Below are positions 1 to 7,163 of a stretch of DNA of 64,000 nt, piece by piece (positions within the stretch are counted from its first letter, which is position 1; every line of letters starts with the position of its first letter). The position numbers were made by a program, and so were the translations under genes. Source of the stretch: Kitasatospora gansuensis (GTDB lineage Bacteria > Actinomycetota > Actinomycetes > Streptomycetales > Streptomycetaceae); assembly GCF_014203705.1 (NCBI RefSeq), contig NZ_JACHJR010000001.1, forward strand, positions 6,386,001 through 6,450,000, written 5' to 3'. Under the pieces are notes generated by a model that ran no database searches, had not been told where the DNA came from, and was given only the letters and a program-made list of their open reading frames with translations.

Positions 1-148
1 CCGTTTCACCGCTTGCAAGTTGGAGGGCGCTGGCGAGATCACAGGACACCCCGTCGGTGGAATCCGCTGCGCTGCGGATCGGACCGCAGGCATCCTCGAC
101 GGCTGACCGGGTCTCCTGCGAGAGGTCGGCCCATACTGTCCGCGGCAC
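1..148 (-). CDS. Phosphotransferase-like protein, N-terminal fragment cut by window edge
   Basis: A minus-strand frame starts at GTG 148-146 and stays open to the left edge, about 49 codons. It starts MPRTVWADLSQETRSAVEDA and runs on with CGPIRSAADSTDGVSCDLAS. A GAGGGG ribosome site lies about 8 nt upstream of the GTG. The composition is coding-like, and the opening resembles the N-terminus of actinobacterial aminoglycoside phosphotransferase-fold proteins, where a helix is followed by a strand leading to the nucleotide loop. No kinase catalytic motif is inside the window, so the family call is inference from the N-terminus only. It is transcribed in the same direction as the XRE gene, about 95 nt after it. 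Confidence 0.5.
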   Translation of the reverse strand, partial: MPRTVWADLSQETRSAVEDACGPIRSAADSTDGVSCDLASALQLASGET

Positions 149-243
149 TTCGGGCCCCTCGGAGCTTGCTTGGGTGAATCGGTGGGCTTGGAGGCGCCCC
201 TGCTGTGGCCTTCCGCGTCGACTCGCTGGCTGGTGTCGGCGAG

Positions 244-1269
244 TCAACTGGGAGAGTCGTGCTGGTACCGCCAGACCCTGACCCCCTTGGACCGCCACGG
301 CTCCGGGATCACGTCGGCCTCGCCGAGGCGGGCCACCCAGTCGAGTTGGCCGGCGAAGTACTCGTGGTACTCGGTCCCGCTGGTCCAGGTCAGGATCGGG
401 CCGTCGGTGCCGCGCTTACCGTGTCCGTAGAGCATCACGCGGATCGTGTCGTCGAAGCGCTCCATCGCGAAGCTGCACGGGAAGTTGTACAGGTAGATCC
501 GTAGGTCGACCTTGGCAGCCGTTGCCGCCTCGGCCAGCGGACGGAGCACCTCCCGCTCGTACCGGGTCGGCTCTTCCATCGCTGCCTCGGTCGGCTCCAG
601 ACGGTACCGGTCCCGGCGGGAATCGCAGTGCGGATCCATGATGTAGATCCGCACGGGGATCTCGCGGGCCTTGGCGATGAACAGTGGCAGCATCTCGTCG
701 CTGCCGTAGAAGTTCCTCGTCAGACCGAACATGTCGATCCTTGACCTGGCGCCCCGTATCCGCGAGATCAGGTCAGCCTTCGACTCGACGTTGGTGAGCG
801 GGAAGAGGTCGGCGAGCCCGGCCTGTTCCAGGTGTCCCAGCATGGCGCCACTGTAGTCCCGGCCGTAGCCGAGCCGGTCGGGCCGCGTCTCGTACACGCG
901 GCACAGGTAGTCGATGCGCTCCTCGGACGGCCGACGCTGGCCGTGCTCCCAGCGGCAGATCTCGGTGTCCGACAAGGCCGGAGGGTGCAGGCCGTCGGTG
1001 ACGTACTCCAGGTCGATGCGGGTCGACAGTTCGGCGCGGTCCCAGCCGTGTGACCACCGGTGGGCTTCGAGGGGGTGTACCTCGGGGAGCGCGACGAGGA
1101 TCCGGTCCACTACCTCGGCACGGGGCGAGCCTTCGCGGATGCCTCGGAGCCTGATCTCCCTGGCGGTGCGCTCGGATCGGCGGCGGGTGGTGCGGTCCAC
1201 GCGGGCGATTGACGTAGTCACGGGCCCATATTGACGCGGGACGTCTATCGTCACGACGGGTTCGCGCAT
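244..1269 (-). CDS. XRE-type regulator with C-terminal sensor-like domain
   Basis: A 341-residue protein. Residues about 70-135 form a helix-turn-helix region (ALSDTEICRWEHGQRRPSEE, then IDYLCRVYETRP), typical of XRE-family DNA binding. The C-terminal half (about 160-330) has a separate alpha/beta domain with IDMFGLTRNFYG, VRIYIMDPHCD, RIYLYNFP and a final FAGQLDWVARLGE. This pattern is seen in actinobacterial HTH proteins carrying a DUF5919/phospholipase D-like sensor domain, but no HKD catalytic motif is visible, so it is probably a ligand or signal domain. The start is uncertain: GTG at 1224 is an alternative 15 codons in. Divergent from the small Cys-rich genes. Confidence 0.75.
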   Translation of the reverse strand: MREPVVTIDVPRQYGPVTTSIARVDRTTRRRSERTAREIRLRGIREGSPRAEVVDRILVALPEVHPLEAHRWSHGWDRAELSTRIDLEYVTDGLHPPALSDTEICRWEHGQRRPSEERIDYLCRVYETRPDRLGYGRDYSGAMLGHLEQAGLADLFPLTNVESKADLISRIRGARSRIDMFGLTRNFYGSDEMLPLFIAKAREIPVRIYIMDPHCDSRRDRYRLEPTEAAMEEPTRYEREVLRPLAEAATAAKVDLRIYLYNFPCSFAMERFDDTIRVMLYGHGKRGTDGPILTWTSGTEYHEYFAGQLDWVARLGEADVIPEPWRSKGVRVWRYQHDSPS

Positions 1270-1303
1270 ATTGCACTCGACAGATCAGGCCGATGCTGTA
1301 GTC

Positions 1304-1510
1304 ATGGCAGAGATCACGCGAACCCCTGGCCTCGGTCGCCCCGCCGCTGAACTGATGGAGGATCAGCTTGCCGGTCGGGCCTGCCATCGCTGCGGATCCG
1401 CCGAGGCGCCGTTGCACCCGGACGAGCCGATCGAGGTGCGTGTCTCCCGGGGCGTCGTCCGGGACGTCGTCACTGTGCTCTGCACTCCCTGCCTGGTGGC
1501 CCGCCGGTGA
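1304..1510 (+). CDS. Small Cys-pair (zinc-ribbon-like) protein
   Basis: A 68-residue protein starting at ATG 1304; a TTG at 1271 would add 11 codons. It has two spaced CxxC pairs, CHRCGSAEAP and CTPCLVARR, the layout of a small zinc ribbon. The GTG start of the next gene overlaps its TGA (GTGA at 1507-1510), so the two are probably translationally coupled. It is divergent from the XRE regulator, with under 50 nt between them. Function unknown; a DNA- or protein-binding adaptor is a guess from size and cysteines. Confidence 0.6.
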   Translation: MAEITRTPGLGRPAAELMEDQLAGRACHRCGSAEAPLHPDEPIEVRVSRGVVRDVVTVLCTPCLVARR

Positions 1511-1731
1511 GCGTCGTCCGAGTCGGGTCCGCCTTCACCGAGGGGGTGGCTGTCACGTTCGACCTTCGTCGGAACGGGATCTACACCTCGGCGGAGTGCC
1601 AGCTCGGCGCGCACCACGGCTGCCCCGGCGGGCTGCGCGAGACAGGCGGAGCGCAGGCGCTCGTCTGCGACTGTCCGGCCATCAGTTGTGACTGCTGTCG
1701 ACCGCTCAGCTGCGGGCCGGCTGACAGGTGA
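1507..1731 (+). CDS. Small cysteine-rich protein
   Basis: A 74-residue protein with a GTG start inside the stop of the upstream gene. Cysteines cluster as AECQLGAHHGCPGG and then CDCPAISCDCCRPLSCG, a metal-binding look. Proteins with an ECxLGxHxxC pattern are common as short hypotheticals in Streptomyces, often near XRE regulators. No enzyme motif is visible. The GTGA overlap says it is made together with the preceding zinc-ribbon-like protein. Confidence 0.55.
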   Translation: MSVVRVGSAFTEGVAVTFDLRRNGIYTSAECQLGAHHGCPGGLRETGGAQALVCDCPAISCDCCRPLSCGPADR

Positions 1732-2024
1732 TCAGTTCGGGGGCGGACCAGTTTGGCGGTGGGGTGGGCGGATTCGGCCGATTGGGGGCGTGCGGCGCAG
1801 AAAGTTCAATCAGAGGCTCCGGGACCGTCGGGAAAGGCGTCGTACGCGGCTTCGGCGGGCCCGCAGTCGAACTCCGAGGGTGGTCCGTGACCCCTGGGGG
1901 CGACCGTCCCGGGGGAGGTGCTCACGGCGGCGTGCGCGCCCTTGCTGCATGGGGCCTGACCTGGTGTTTTCTTGGGATTCGCCTAGCCTGGGGAGCTCTG
2001 CTGGACTGCTTCGGAGGGGGCATC

Positions 2025-3188
2025 GTGAGTGACGGAACCAACGTGTACGACGCCAGTCGGATCCAGGTGTTGGAGGGGCTGGACGCCGTTCGGAAGCGGC
2101 CCGGAATGTACATCGGCTCGACCGGTGAACGCGGCTTGCACGAGCTGGTGTTCGGACTCGTCAACCTGGCGGTGAACGAGGTTCTGGCCGGTCATGGCAG
2201 CCGCGTCGGCATCACCCTCACGCGGGACGGTGGCGTGTGTGTCGCCGACGACGGGCGAGGCATCCCGGTCGAGGACGCCGGGGCAGGTGGTGGGTCCACC
2301 CTTGAAGCCAGGTTGACCCGGCTGTCGGCTGGAACGCGGTTCGGCGGCCGCCGCGACGTGGTGCTCTGCCTGTCTTACGGGGAGCCGTGCGTCGCCAACG
2401 CCTTGTCGCGCAGGATGACGGCGGAAGTGCACCGTGGGGGAGTGCGCTGGGTTCAGGAGTACGAACGTGGCGTGGCCGTCACCCCGCTCGTCAATGCGGG
2501 CGCCGCGACCGGTAGCGGGACGGCCCTCACCTTCTGGCCCGATGCCGACATCTTCGAAACCGTGGAGCCCTCGTTCGAGAAGCTTGCCGAGCGTTTCAGG
2601 GAACTGGCCCTGCTGAATCGGGAGTTGGAGATCTCCGTGACCGATCAGCGCAGCCTGGGGAAGGCCAGGGCGGAGCGGTTTCAATACCCGGGCGGAGTAC
2701 GGGACTTCGTCGCTCACCTCGATGCGGAGGAGGCGCCCGGGGCGCCGCAGCACGTCATCACCATCGAGCAGGAGGACCCGCGGATGGCGGGGGCGATGGA
2801 GGTGGCGTTCCGCTGGCGTGACTCCGGTGAGGAGCGGGTCCGGAGCTACGCCAACAGCTGGCTCACCCATGGGGGAAGTCACGAACTCGGCTTCTGTGAT
2901 GGGGTGGTGGCCGCAGTCACCGCGTACGCCCGGGGGCGGCAGCTGCTGACGGCGACGGATCCGGACCTGGGCACCGAACGGATCGGAGAGGGCCTGACGG
3001 CAGTCGTGTCGGTGAAGCTGGACGATCCCGCGTTCGAGGGCTCCACGCGCGATGTGCTGGGCAACAGTGCAGCGCGCACGTGCGTCGGTGAGGCGGTCCG
3101 GGAGCACTTCGGCCGGTGGCTGGCAGAGCACCCGGAGCAGGCCGCGGTCGTCGTCGGCCGGATCATCGCGAGCAGCCGCCGCGGCTGA
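2025..3188 (+). CDS. GyrB-like protein with degenerate GHKL ATPase site, no TOPRIM
   Basis: 387 residues from GTG 2025, with ribosome site GGAGGGGG at 2012-2019. Collinear with the N-terminal half of DNA gyrase B: GLDAVRKRPGMYIGSTGE, ADDGRGIP, an ALTFWPD transducer segment, and an ending VVVGRIIASSRRG. It stops where the GyrB linker to TOPRIM would begin, so it cannot cut DNA alone. Compared with E. coli GyrB, catalytic Glu42 is Gly44 and Mg-binding Asn46 is Leu48 (VFGLVNLAVNE). The ATP-lid GGLHGVG is replaced by LCLSYGE, and the QTK-loop Lys is Arg. The G1-box Asp is kept. ATP hydrolysis is therefore unlikely; a binding or decoy role toward GyrA/GyrB or DNA is inference. The upstream frame is open to 1728 but has no gyrase homology. 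Confidence 0.85.
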   Translation: MSDGTNVYDASRIQVLEGLDAVRKRPGMYIGSTGERGLHELVFGLVNLAVNEVLAGHGSRVGITLTRDGGVCVADDGRGIPVEDAGAGGGSTLEARLTRLSAGTRFGGRRDVVLCLSYGEPCVANALSRRMTAEVHRGGVRWVQEYERGVAVTPLVNAGAATGSGTALTFWPDADIFETVEPSFEKLAERFRELALLNRELEISVTDQRSLGKARAERFQYPGGVRDFVAHLDAEEAPGAPQHVITIEQEDPRMAGAMEVAFRWRDSGEERVRSYANSWLTHGGSHELGFCDGVVAAVTAYARGRQLLTATDPDLGTERIGEGLTAVVSVKLDDPAFEGSTRDVLGNSAARTCVGEAVREHFGRWLAEHPEQAAVVVGRIIASSRRG

Positions 3189-3215
3189 TCGGCTGACGGA
3201 CCGTCGGGAGCCAAG

Positions 3216-3248
3216 CCGGCCCCGCCCGATCGAGTCGGGCGGGGCCGG
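3216..3248. terminator. Bidirectional hairpin terminator
   Basis: Perfect 14-bp stem: CCGGCCCCGCCCGA at 3216-3229 pairs with 3235-3248 across a 5-nt loop. It lies between the converging GyrB-like and aguA genes. No T-run follows, as is usual in high-GC actinomycetes. Confidence 0.75.
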
Positions 3249-3284
3249 TCCGGCGTCAGAAAGAACGCGTGAGCGGACTAAGCG

Positions 3285-4325
3285 TCAGGCCTTCGGCTGC
3301 TGCTGGGTGATGCAGTGGATGCCGCCGCCGTTGGCGAAGATCTCGCGGGCGTCGACGAGTTCGATCTTGCGGCCGGGGTAGGCCTCGGCGAGGAGGTCGG
3401 CGGCGGTCTGGTCGCGGGGGTCGTCGAAGGCGCAGAGGATGACGGCGCCGTTGGCGACGTAGTGGTTGATGTAGGAGTAGTCGACCGGCTCGCCGTCCTC
3501 GTCGGTGAGGACGGTGGGGGCGGGGAGTTCGATGACCTCGAGCGGGCGGCCCTGGGCGTCGGTGGCGGCGCGGAGGATGGCGACCAGTTCCTGGCAGACC
3601 TCGTGGTCGGGGTGTGCGGGGTCGGGCTGGACGTGGGCGACCACGACGCCGGGGCGGACGAAGGAGGCGACGATGTCGATGTGGCCCCGGGTGCCGAACT
3701 CGTCGTAGTCGCGGGTGAGTCCGCGCGGCAGCCAGATGGCCTTGGTGGTGCCGAGCTTGGCGTGCAGCTCGGCCTCGACGGCTTCCTTGGTCCAGTCGAA
3801 GTTGCGGCCCTCGCCGAGCTGGACGGTCTCGGTGACCAGGACGGTGCCCTCGCCGTCGACGTGGATGCCGCCGCCCTCGTTGATCAGCTCGGAGGCGAAG
3901 CGCCGCACGCCGGTCAGGCCGGTGATCTCCTCGGCGATGTGCTGGTCATGCTCCCAGCGGGCCCAGGACTGAGCGCCCCAGCCGTTGAACACCCAGTCGG
4001 TGGCGGCGAGTTCACCGGAGCCGTTGATCAGGAAGGTCGGGCCGATGTCCCGCATCCAGGCGTCGTCCAGCGGACGTTCGACCAGCTCGACCTCGGCGGA
4101 GACGTAGCGCCGGGCGGCGTCCAGTTCGCCGGTGTTGACGATCATCGTGACCGGCTCGTACCGGACGATGGTGTTGGCCACCCGGGCCCAGGCCTCCCGC
4201 GCGGCGTGCAGGTGGTCGGGGGTGTCGAAGGTCGGGTTGTCGGTGGGGAACGCCATCCAGGTGCGCTCGTGCGGGTGCCATTCGGCGGGCATCCGGAAGC
4301 CGAGCGAGGCAGGGGAGTTGGTCAT
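3285..4325 (-). CDS. aguA: Agmatine deiminase
   Basis: 346 residues, the usual length for agmatine deiminase (agmatine to N-carbamoylputrescine plus ammonia), of the guanidine-modifying peptidyl-arginine-deiminase fold. Signatures: N-terminal MPAEWHPHERTWMAFPTDNP, DDAWMRDIGPTF, ELINEGGGIHVDG, the catalytic-His block RGHIDIVASF, and the C-terminal catalytic Cys in FANGGGIHCITQQQP. No signal peptide, so cytosolic. It is the last gene of an operon fused ureAB - ureC - aguA, 50 nt after ureC. No N-carbamoylputrescine amidohydrolase (AguB) is adjacent, which makes the urease-like partner interesting. Confidence 0.93.
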   Translation of the reverse strand: MTNSPASLGFRMPAEWHPHERTWMAFPTDNPTFDTPDHLHAAREAWARVANTIVRYEPVTMIVNTGELDAARRYVSAEVELVERPLDDAWMRDIGPTFLINGSGELAATDWVFNGWGAQSWARWEHDQHIAEEITGLTGVRRFASELINEGGGIHVDGEGTVLVTETVQLGEGRNFDWTKEAVEAELHAKLGTTKAIWLPRGLTRDYDEFGTRGHIDIVASFVRPGVVVAHVQPDPAHPDHEVCQELVAILRAATDAQGRPLEVIELPAPTVLTDEDGEPVDYSYINHYVANGAVILCAFDDPRDQTAADLLAEAYPGRKIELVDAREIFANGGGIHCITQQQPKA

Positions 4326-4375
4326 GAGGGTGCAGTCCTAAGCGGGTGAGGGCCTGGGCGGGAGGGCCTGCGCGG

Positions 4376-6094
4376 TCAGAGGAAGTACAGGCGGCTGAGG
4401 GAGACCGAGTCGGCGGGTTCGGAGCGGATCGGCGAGCCGTCCAGCGAGACCAGCCCGGTGTCGGACTCGACCTGGACGTTGCCGATCCGGGCGTTGCGCA
4501 CCATGTCGCGCGGCCCGATGCCGCGGGTGTTGCGTACGCCCACCCGACGCCTGCGGGTGGGGAGTTGGTCGGCCATCCGGTCCAGGTACGCGCCGTCGGC
4601 GGCTGCTTGGGCGACGAAGGCGACGGAGATGTCGGCGGCGGTGGCGCCGTGGGCGCCGAACTGGGGGCCGAGGACGAGGGGTTCGCAGCGGTCGGTGGAG
4701 GCGTTGGGGTCGCCGACCACGCCGTAGGCGGGGAAGCCGGCTTTGAGGATGAGCTGGGGTTTGGCGCCGAAGTGGTCGGGGCGCCACAGGACGATGTCGG
4801 CGAGTTTGCCGACTTCGATGGAGCCGACTTCGTGGGCGAGGCCGTGGGCGATGGCGGGGTTGATGGTGAGTTTGGCGATGTAGCGCAGGACGCGTTCGTT
4901 GTCGTCGCCGCTCTCGGCGGTGCCGAATCCGCCGTTGAGGGGGCCGAGTTCGTGTTTCATTTTGCCGGCCATGGCGAAGGTGCGTCGGACGGTTTCGCCG
5001 GCGCGGCCCATGCCCTGGGCGTCGGAGGAGGTGATGCCGATGACGCCGAGGTCGTGCAGGACGTCTTCGGCGCCCATGGTGCCGGCGCGGATGCGGTCGC
5101 GGGCCATGGCGGCGTCGCCGGGGAGGTCGACCTTGAGGTCGTGGGCGGAGACGATCATGCCGAAGTGTTCGCCGAGGGCGTCGCGGCCGAAGGGGAGGGT
5201 GGGGTTGGTGGAGGAGCCGATGACGTTCTCGACGCCGGCCATCTTCAGCACGTTGGGGACGTGTCCGCCGCCGCAGCCCTCGATGTGGAAGGCGTGGATG
5301 GTGCGGCCTTCCAGGACGCGCAGGGTGTCTTCGACGGAGAGGCATTCGTTGAGGCCGTCGGTGTGCAGGGCGACCTGGACGTCGTATTCCTCGGCGACGC
5401 GCAGGGCGGTGTCGAGGGCGCGGGTGTGGGCGCCCATGTCCTCGTGGACCTTGAAGCCGGAGGCGCCGCCTTCGGTGAGGGCTTCGATCAGCGGGGCCGG
5501 GTCGGAGGACGAACCCCGGCCCAGGAAGCCGATGTTGACCGGCCAGGCGTCGAAGGAGTTGAACGCGTGCCGGAGCGCCCACGGCGAGTTGACGCCGACG
5601 CCCCAGACGGGGCCGAACTCCTGGCCGATGATCGTGGTGACGCCGGAGGCGAGCGAGGCTTCCATGATGCGGGGGGAGAGCAGGTGCACGTGGGTGTCGA
5701 TGGCGCCCGCGGTGGCGATCAGGCCCTCGCCGGAGACGATCGTGGTGCCGGTGCCGACTACGACGTCCACGCCGTGCAGGGTGTCGGGGTTGCCGGCCCG
5801 TCCGATCGAGGCGATCCGGCCGTCGATCAGGCCGATCGAGGTCTTCCGGATGCCCAGCACCGCGTCGATCACCAGCACGTTGCTGATCACCACGTCGCAG
5901 GTGTCCCGGACGGCGGCGGCCTTGAGGTGCAGGCCGTCCCGGGCGGTCTTGCCGAAGCCGGCCAGGAACTCCTCGCCGGGCTCCTGGGAGTCGGACTCGA
6001 CCCGGATGATCAGGCCGCTGTCGCCGAGGCGGATCCGGTCACCGGCCCGGGGGCCGTGGACGGAGACGTAGTCATGGGGGGTGATGGCGCTCAT
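4376..6094 (-). CDS. ureC: Urease-like alpha subunit with altered active-site flap
   Basis: 572 residues, normal UreC length. Nickel ligands and the carbamylated lysine are present: H135 and H137 (IDTHVHLLSP), K215 (GFKVHEDMG), H244, H270 (FHIEGCGGGH) and D358 (TSSDAQGMGR). The alignment to Klebsiella UreC is ungapped across the flap. There MVCHHLD becomes VSAHDLK: flap Cys319 is Ala317, catalytic His320 is kept (H318) and His321 is Asp. HEDWGAT becomes HEDMGAH. The enzyme should be metal-competent, but its pocket mouth differs. It is encoded between ureAB and aguA with no ureDEFG nearby, so maturation must come from elsewhere. Urea is the default substrate; another carbamoyl compound is possible. 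Confidence 0.9.
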   Translation of the reverse strand: MSAITPHDYVSVHGPRAGDRIRLGDSGLIIRVESDSQEPGEEFLAGFGKTARDGLHLKAAAVRDTCDVVISNVLVIDAVLGIRKTSIGLIDGRIASIGRAGNPDTLHGVDVVVGTGTTIVSGEGLIATAGAIDTHVHLLSPRIMEASLASGVTTIIGQEFGPVWGVGVNSPWALRHAFNSFDAWPVNIGFLGRGSSSDPAPLIEALTEGGASGFKVHEDMGAHTRALDTALRVAEEYDVQVALHTDGLNECLSVEDTLRVLEGRTIHAFHIEGCGGGHVPNVLKMAGVENVIGSSTNPTLPFGRDALGEHFGMIVSAHDLKVDLPGDAAMARDRIRAGTMGAEDVLHDLGVIGITSSDAQGMGRAGETVRRTFAMAGKMKHELGPLNGGFGTAESGDDNERVLRYIAKLTINPAIAHGLAHEVGSIEVGKLADIVLWRPDHFGAKPQLILKAGFPAYGVVGDPNASTDRCEPLVLGPQFGAHGATAADISVAFVAQAAADGAYLDRMADQLPTRRRRVGVRNTRGIGPRDMVRNARIGNVQVESDTGLVSLDGSPIRSEPADSVSLSRLYFL

Positions 6095-6189
6095 GCTCCG
6101 GCCTCGCAGGACACATGGGGGTGGGCGGCTGGGGGTACGGGGGTCGTCCCCCGGGAGGGAGCGGCGTGGGGGGTGATGGCGCTCATGCT
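6075..6189. repeat. 23-bp direct repeat duplicating the ureC start region
   Basis: Identical 23-bp copies lie at 6075-6097 and 6167-6189, 92 bp apart; each begins TGGGGGGTGATGGCGC. Each carries the ureC first codons (MSAITP on the minus strand). The upstream copy opens a 31-codon frame whose TGA overlaps the real ureC ATG. Confidence 0.85.
6091..6186 (-). CDS. Possible 31-aa leader peptide before ureC
   Basis: ATG 6186 opens a frame MSAITPHAAPSRGTTPVPPA followed by AHPHVSCEAGA and TGA. The stop overlaps the ureC ATG as ATGA, the usual geometry for translational coupling. The first six residues copy those of UreC because of the 23-bp duplication. It may be a coupling leader or a chance by-product of the duplication; low confidence as a functional peptide. 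Confidence 0.3.
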   Translation of the reverse strand: MSAITPHAAPSRGTTPVPPAAHPHVSCEAGA

Positions 6190-6217
6190 GCGACCTCGGG
6201 GAAGGGGCGGGCGGTGT

Positions 6218-6928
6218 TCACGTTTCGAGCTCCGCGTCGTCGAAGCTGGTCAGGTAGCCGGTGGCGCGGGCCTTGGTCAGGGCGGCCTCGCGCGCGCCGG
6301 GCGCGTCCAGCGGGCCGTCCACCAGGCCGGCGAAGCCGATCGCGACCCGGGCCCCGCCGATCGGCACCAGGCCGACCTCGACGGTGGCGCCCGGGTCGAA
6401 GCGGACCGAGGAGCCGGCCGGGACGGCCAGGTGGGTCCCGTACGCCGCGGAACGGTCGAAGGCCAGCCGGGGGTTGGCCTCGAAGAAGTGGAAGTGCGAG
6501 GTGACCGAGATCGGCACCGCCGAGGTGTTGTGCACCGGGAGCAGCAGGGTCTCCTCGACCGGGTCGTAGCCCGCGCCGCTACCCAGAAGGGCACCGCCGG
6601 GGGCGTCGTCACCGAGTGAACCGGCGCCCCGGAACGGGTCGTTGATCACGGCGAGCCGGGTGCCGTCGTCGAAGACGGCCTCCACCTGGACCACCGTGAC
6701 CACGTCCGGTACGCCGGGCAGGACGTCGGCGGCGGTGAGCACGCTGCGGCCGGCCTCGATCGCCTCGGCCAGCCGTCGGCCGTCCCGGGCCGCCTCGCAG
6801 ACGGTGTCCGCGATCAGCGCGGTGGCTTCCGGGACGTTGAGGCGTACGCCCCGCGCACGCCGGGCGCGGGCCAGTTCGGCCGCTGTGAAGATCAGCAGCC
6901 GATCCCGCTCGGTGGGGGTCAGTCGCAC
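6218..6928 (-). CDS. ureAB: Urease gamma/beta fusion subunit
   Basis: 236 residues. Residues 1-100 match urease gamma (MRLTPTERDRLLIFTAAELA, LNVPEATALIAD, VQVEAVFDDGTRL). Residues about 115-225 match beta (VTSHFHFFEANPRLAFDRSA, VRFDPG, GFAGLVDGP). Fusion of the two small subunits in one chain is known (for example Helicobacter UreA) and occurs in some Streptomyces paralogous ureases. First gene of the ureAB-ureC-aguA operon. A 17-bp near-palindrome at 6986-7002 sits in its promoter region. Confidence 0.92.
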   Translation of the reverse strand: MRLTPTERDRLLIFTAAELARARRARGVRLNVPEATALIADTVCEAARDGRRLAEAIEAGRSVLTAADVLPGVPDVVTVVQVEAVFDDGTRLAVINDPFRGAGSLGDDAPGGALLGSGAGYDPVEETLLLPVHNTSAVPISVTSHFHFFEANPRLAFDRSAAYGTHLAVPAGSSVRFDPGATVEVGLVPIGGARVAIGFAGLVDGPLDAPGAREAALTKARATGYLTSFDDAELET

Positions 6929-6985
6929 GGTGCCTCGCTCGCTCGTGCCGGTGGGTCAGTACAGGGGTGGAGCTCAGTGCAGAAG

Positions 6986-7002
6986 TTAGAACGTCGTTCA
7001 AA
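6986..7002. promoter_or_regulatory. Near-perfect palindrome, candidate operator of the urease operon
   Basis: TTAGAACG-T-CGTTCAAA at 6986-7002, an odd-centred dyad with one mismatch in 8 pairs, about 58 bp before the ureAB start. The form is typical of TetR-family sites. No TetR gene is adjacent. Confidence 0.4.
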
Positions 7003-7121
7003 CATCTCCGGCCATTGAACCCGGGCCGGGCCGCCATGTCCAGCCTTGTCCGTCCCGGACCGTTCGGCGCGCCGGATGTCGCAACCGTGTATTCGGTGAC
7101 GATCAGATGGCAGGGTCCTGA

Positions 7122-7128
7122 TATAAAT
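7122..7128 (+). promoter_or_regulatory. Candidate -10 element for the quinone oxidoreductase gene
   Basis: TATAAAT at 7122-7128, about 35 nt before the ATG at 7164. It is the only AT-rich run in this part of the intergenic region. No convincing -35 was found. Confidence 0.35.
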
Positions 7129-7163
7129 GCGGTGACGTACACACCGAGAGAGGGGCGCACCCC

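Noticed and set aside
1728..2024. Upstream extension of the GyrB-like frame
   Set aside because: The frame is open but has no gyrase similarity, and GTG 2025 has a strong ribosome site and matches the start of GyrB.
5140..5160. Loss of the UreC catalytic flap His
   Set aside because: A first by-eye alignment suggested His320 to Ala, but the ungapped alignment keeps His (H318) and changes only the Cys and the following His.
4346..6619. Very long + strand open frame opposite ureC/ureAB
   Set aside because: Val/Gly/Asp-rich shadow typical of high-GC antisense frames; the minus strand encodes urease subunits with clear motifs.
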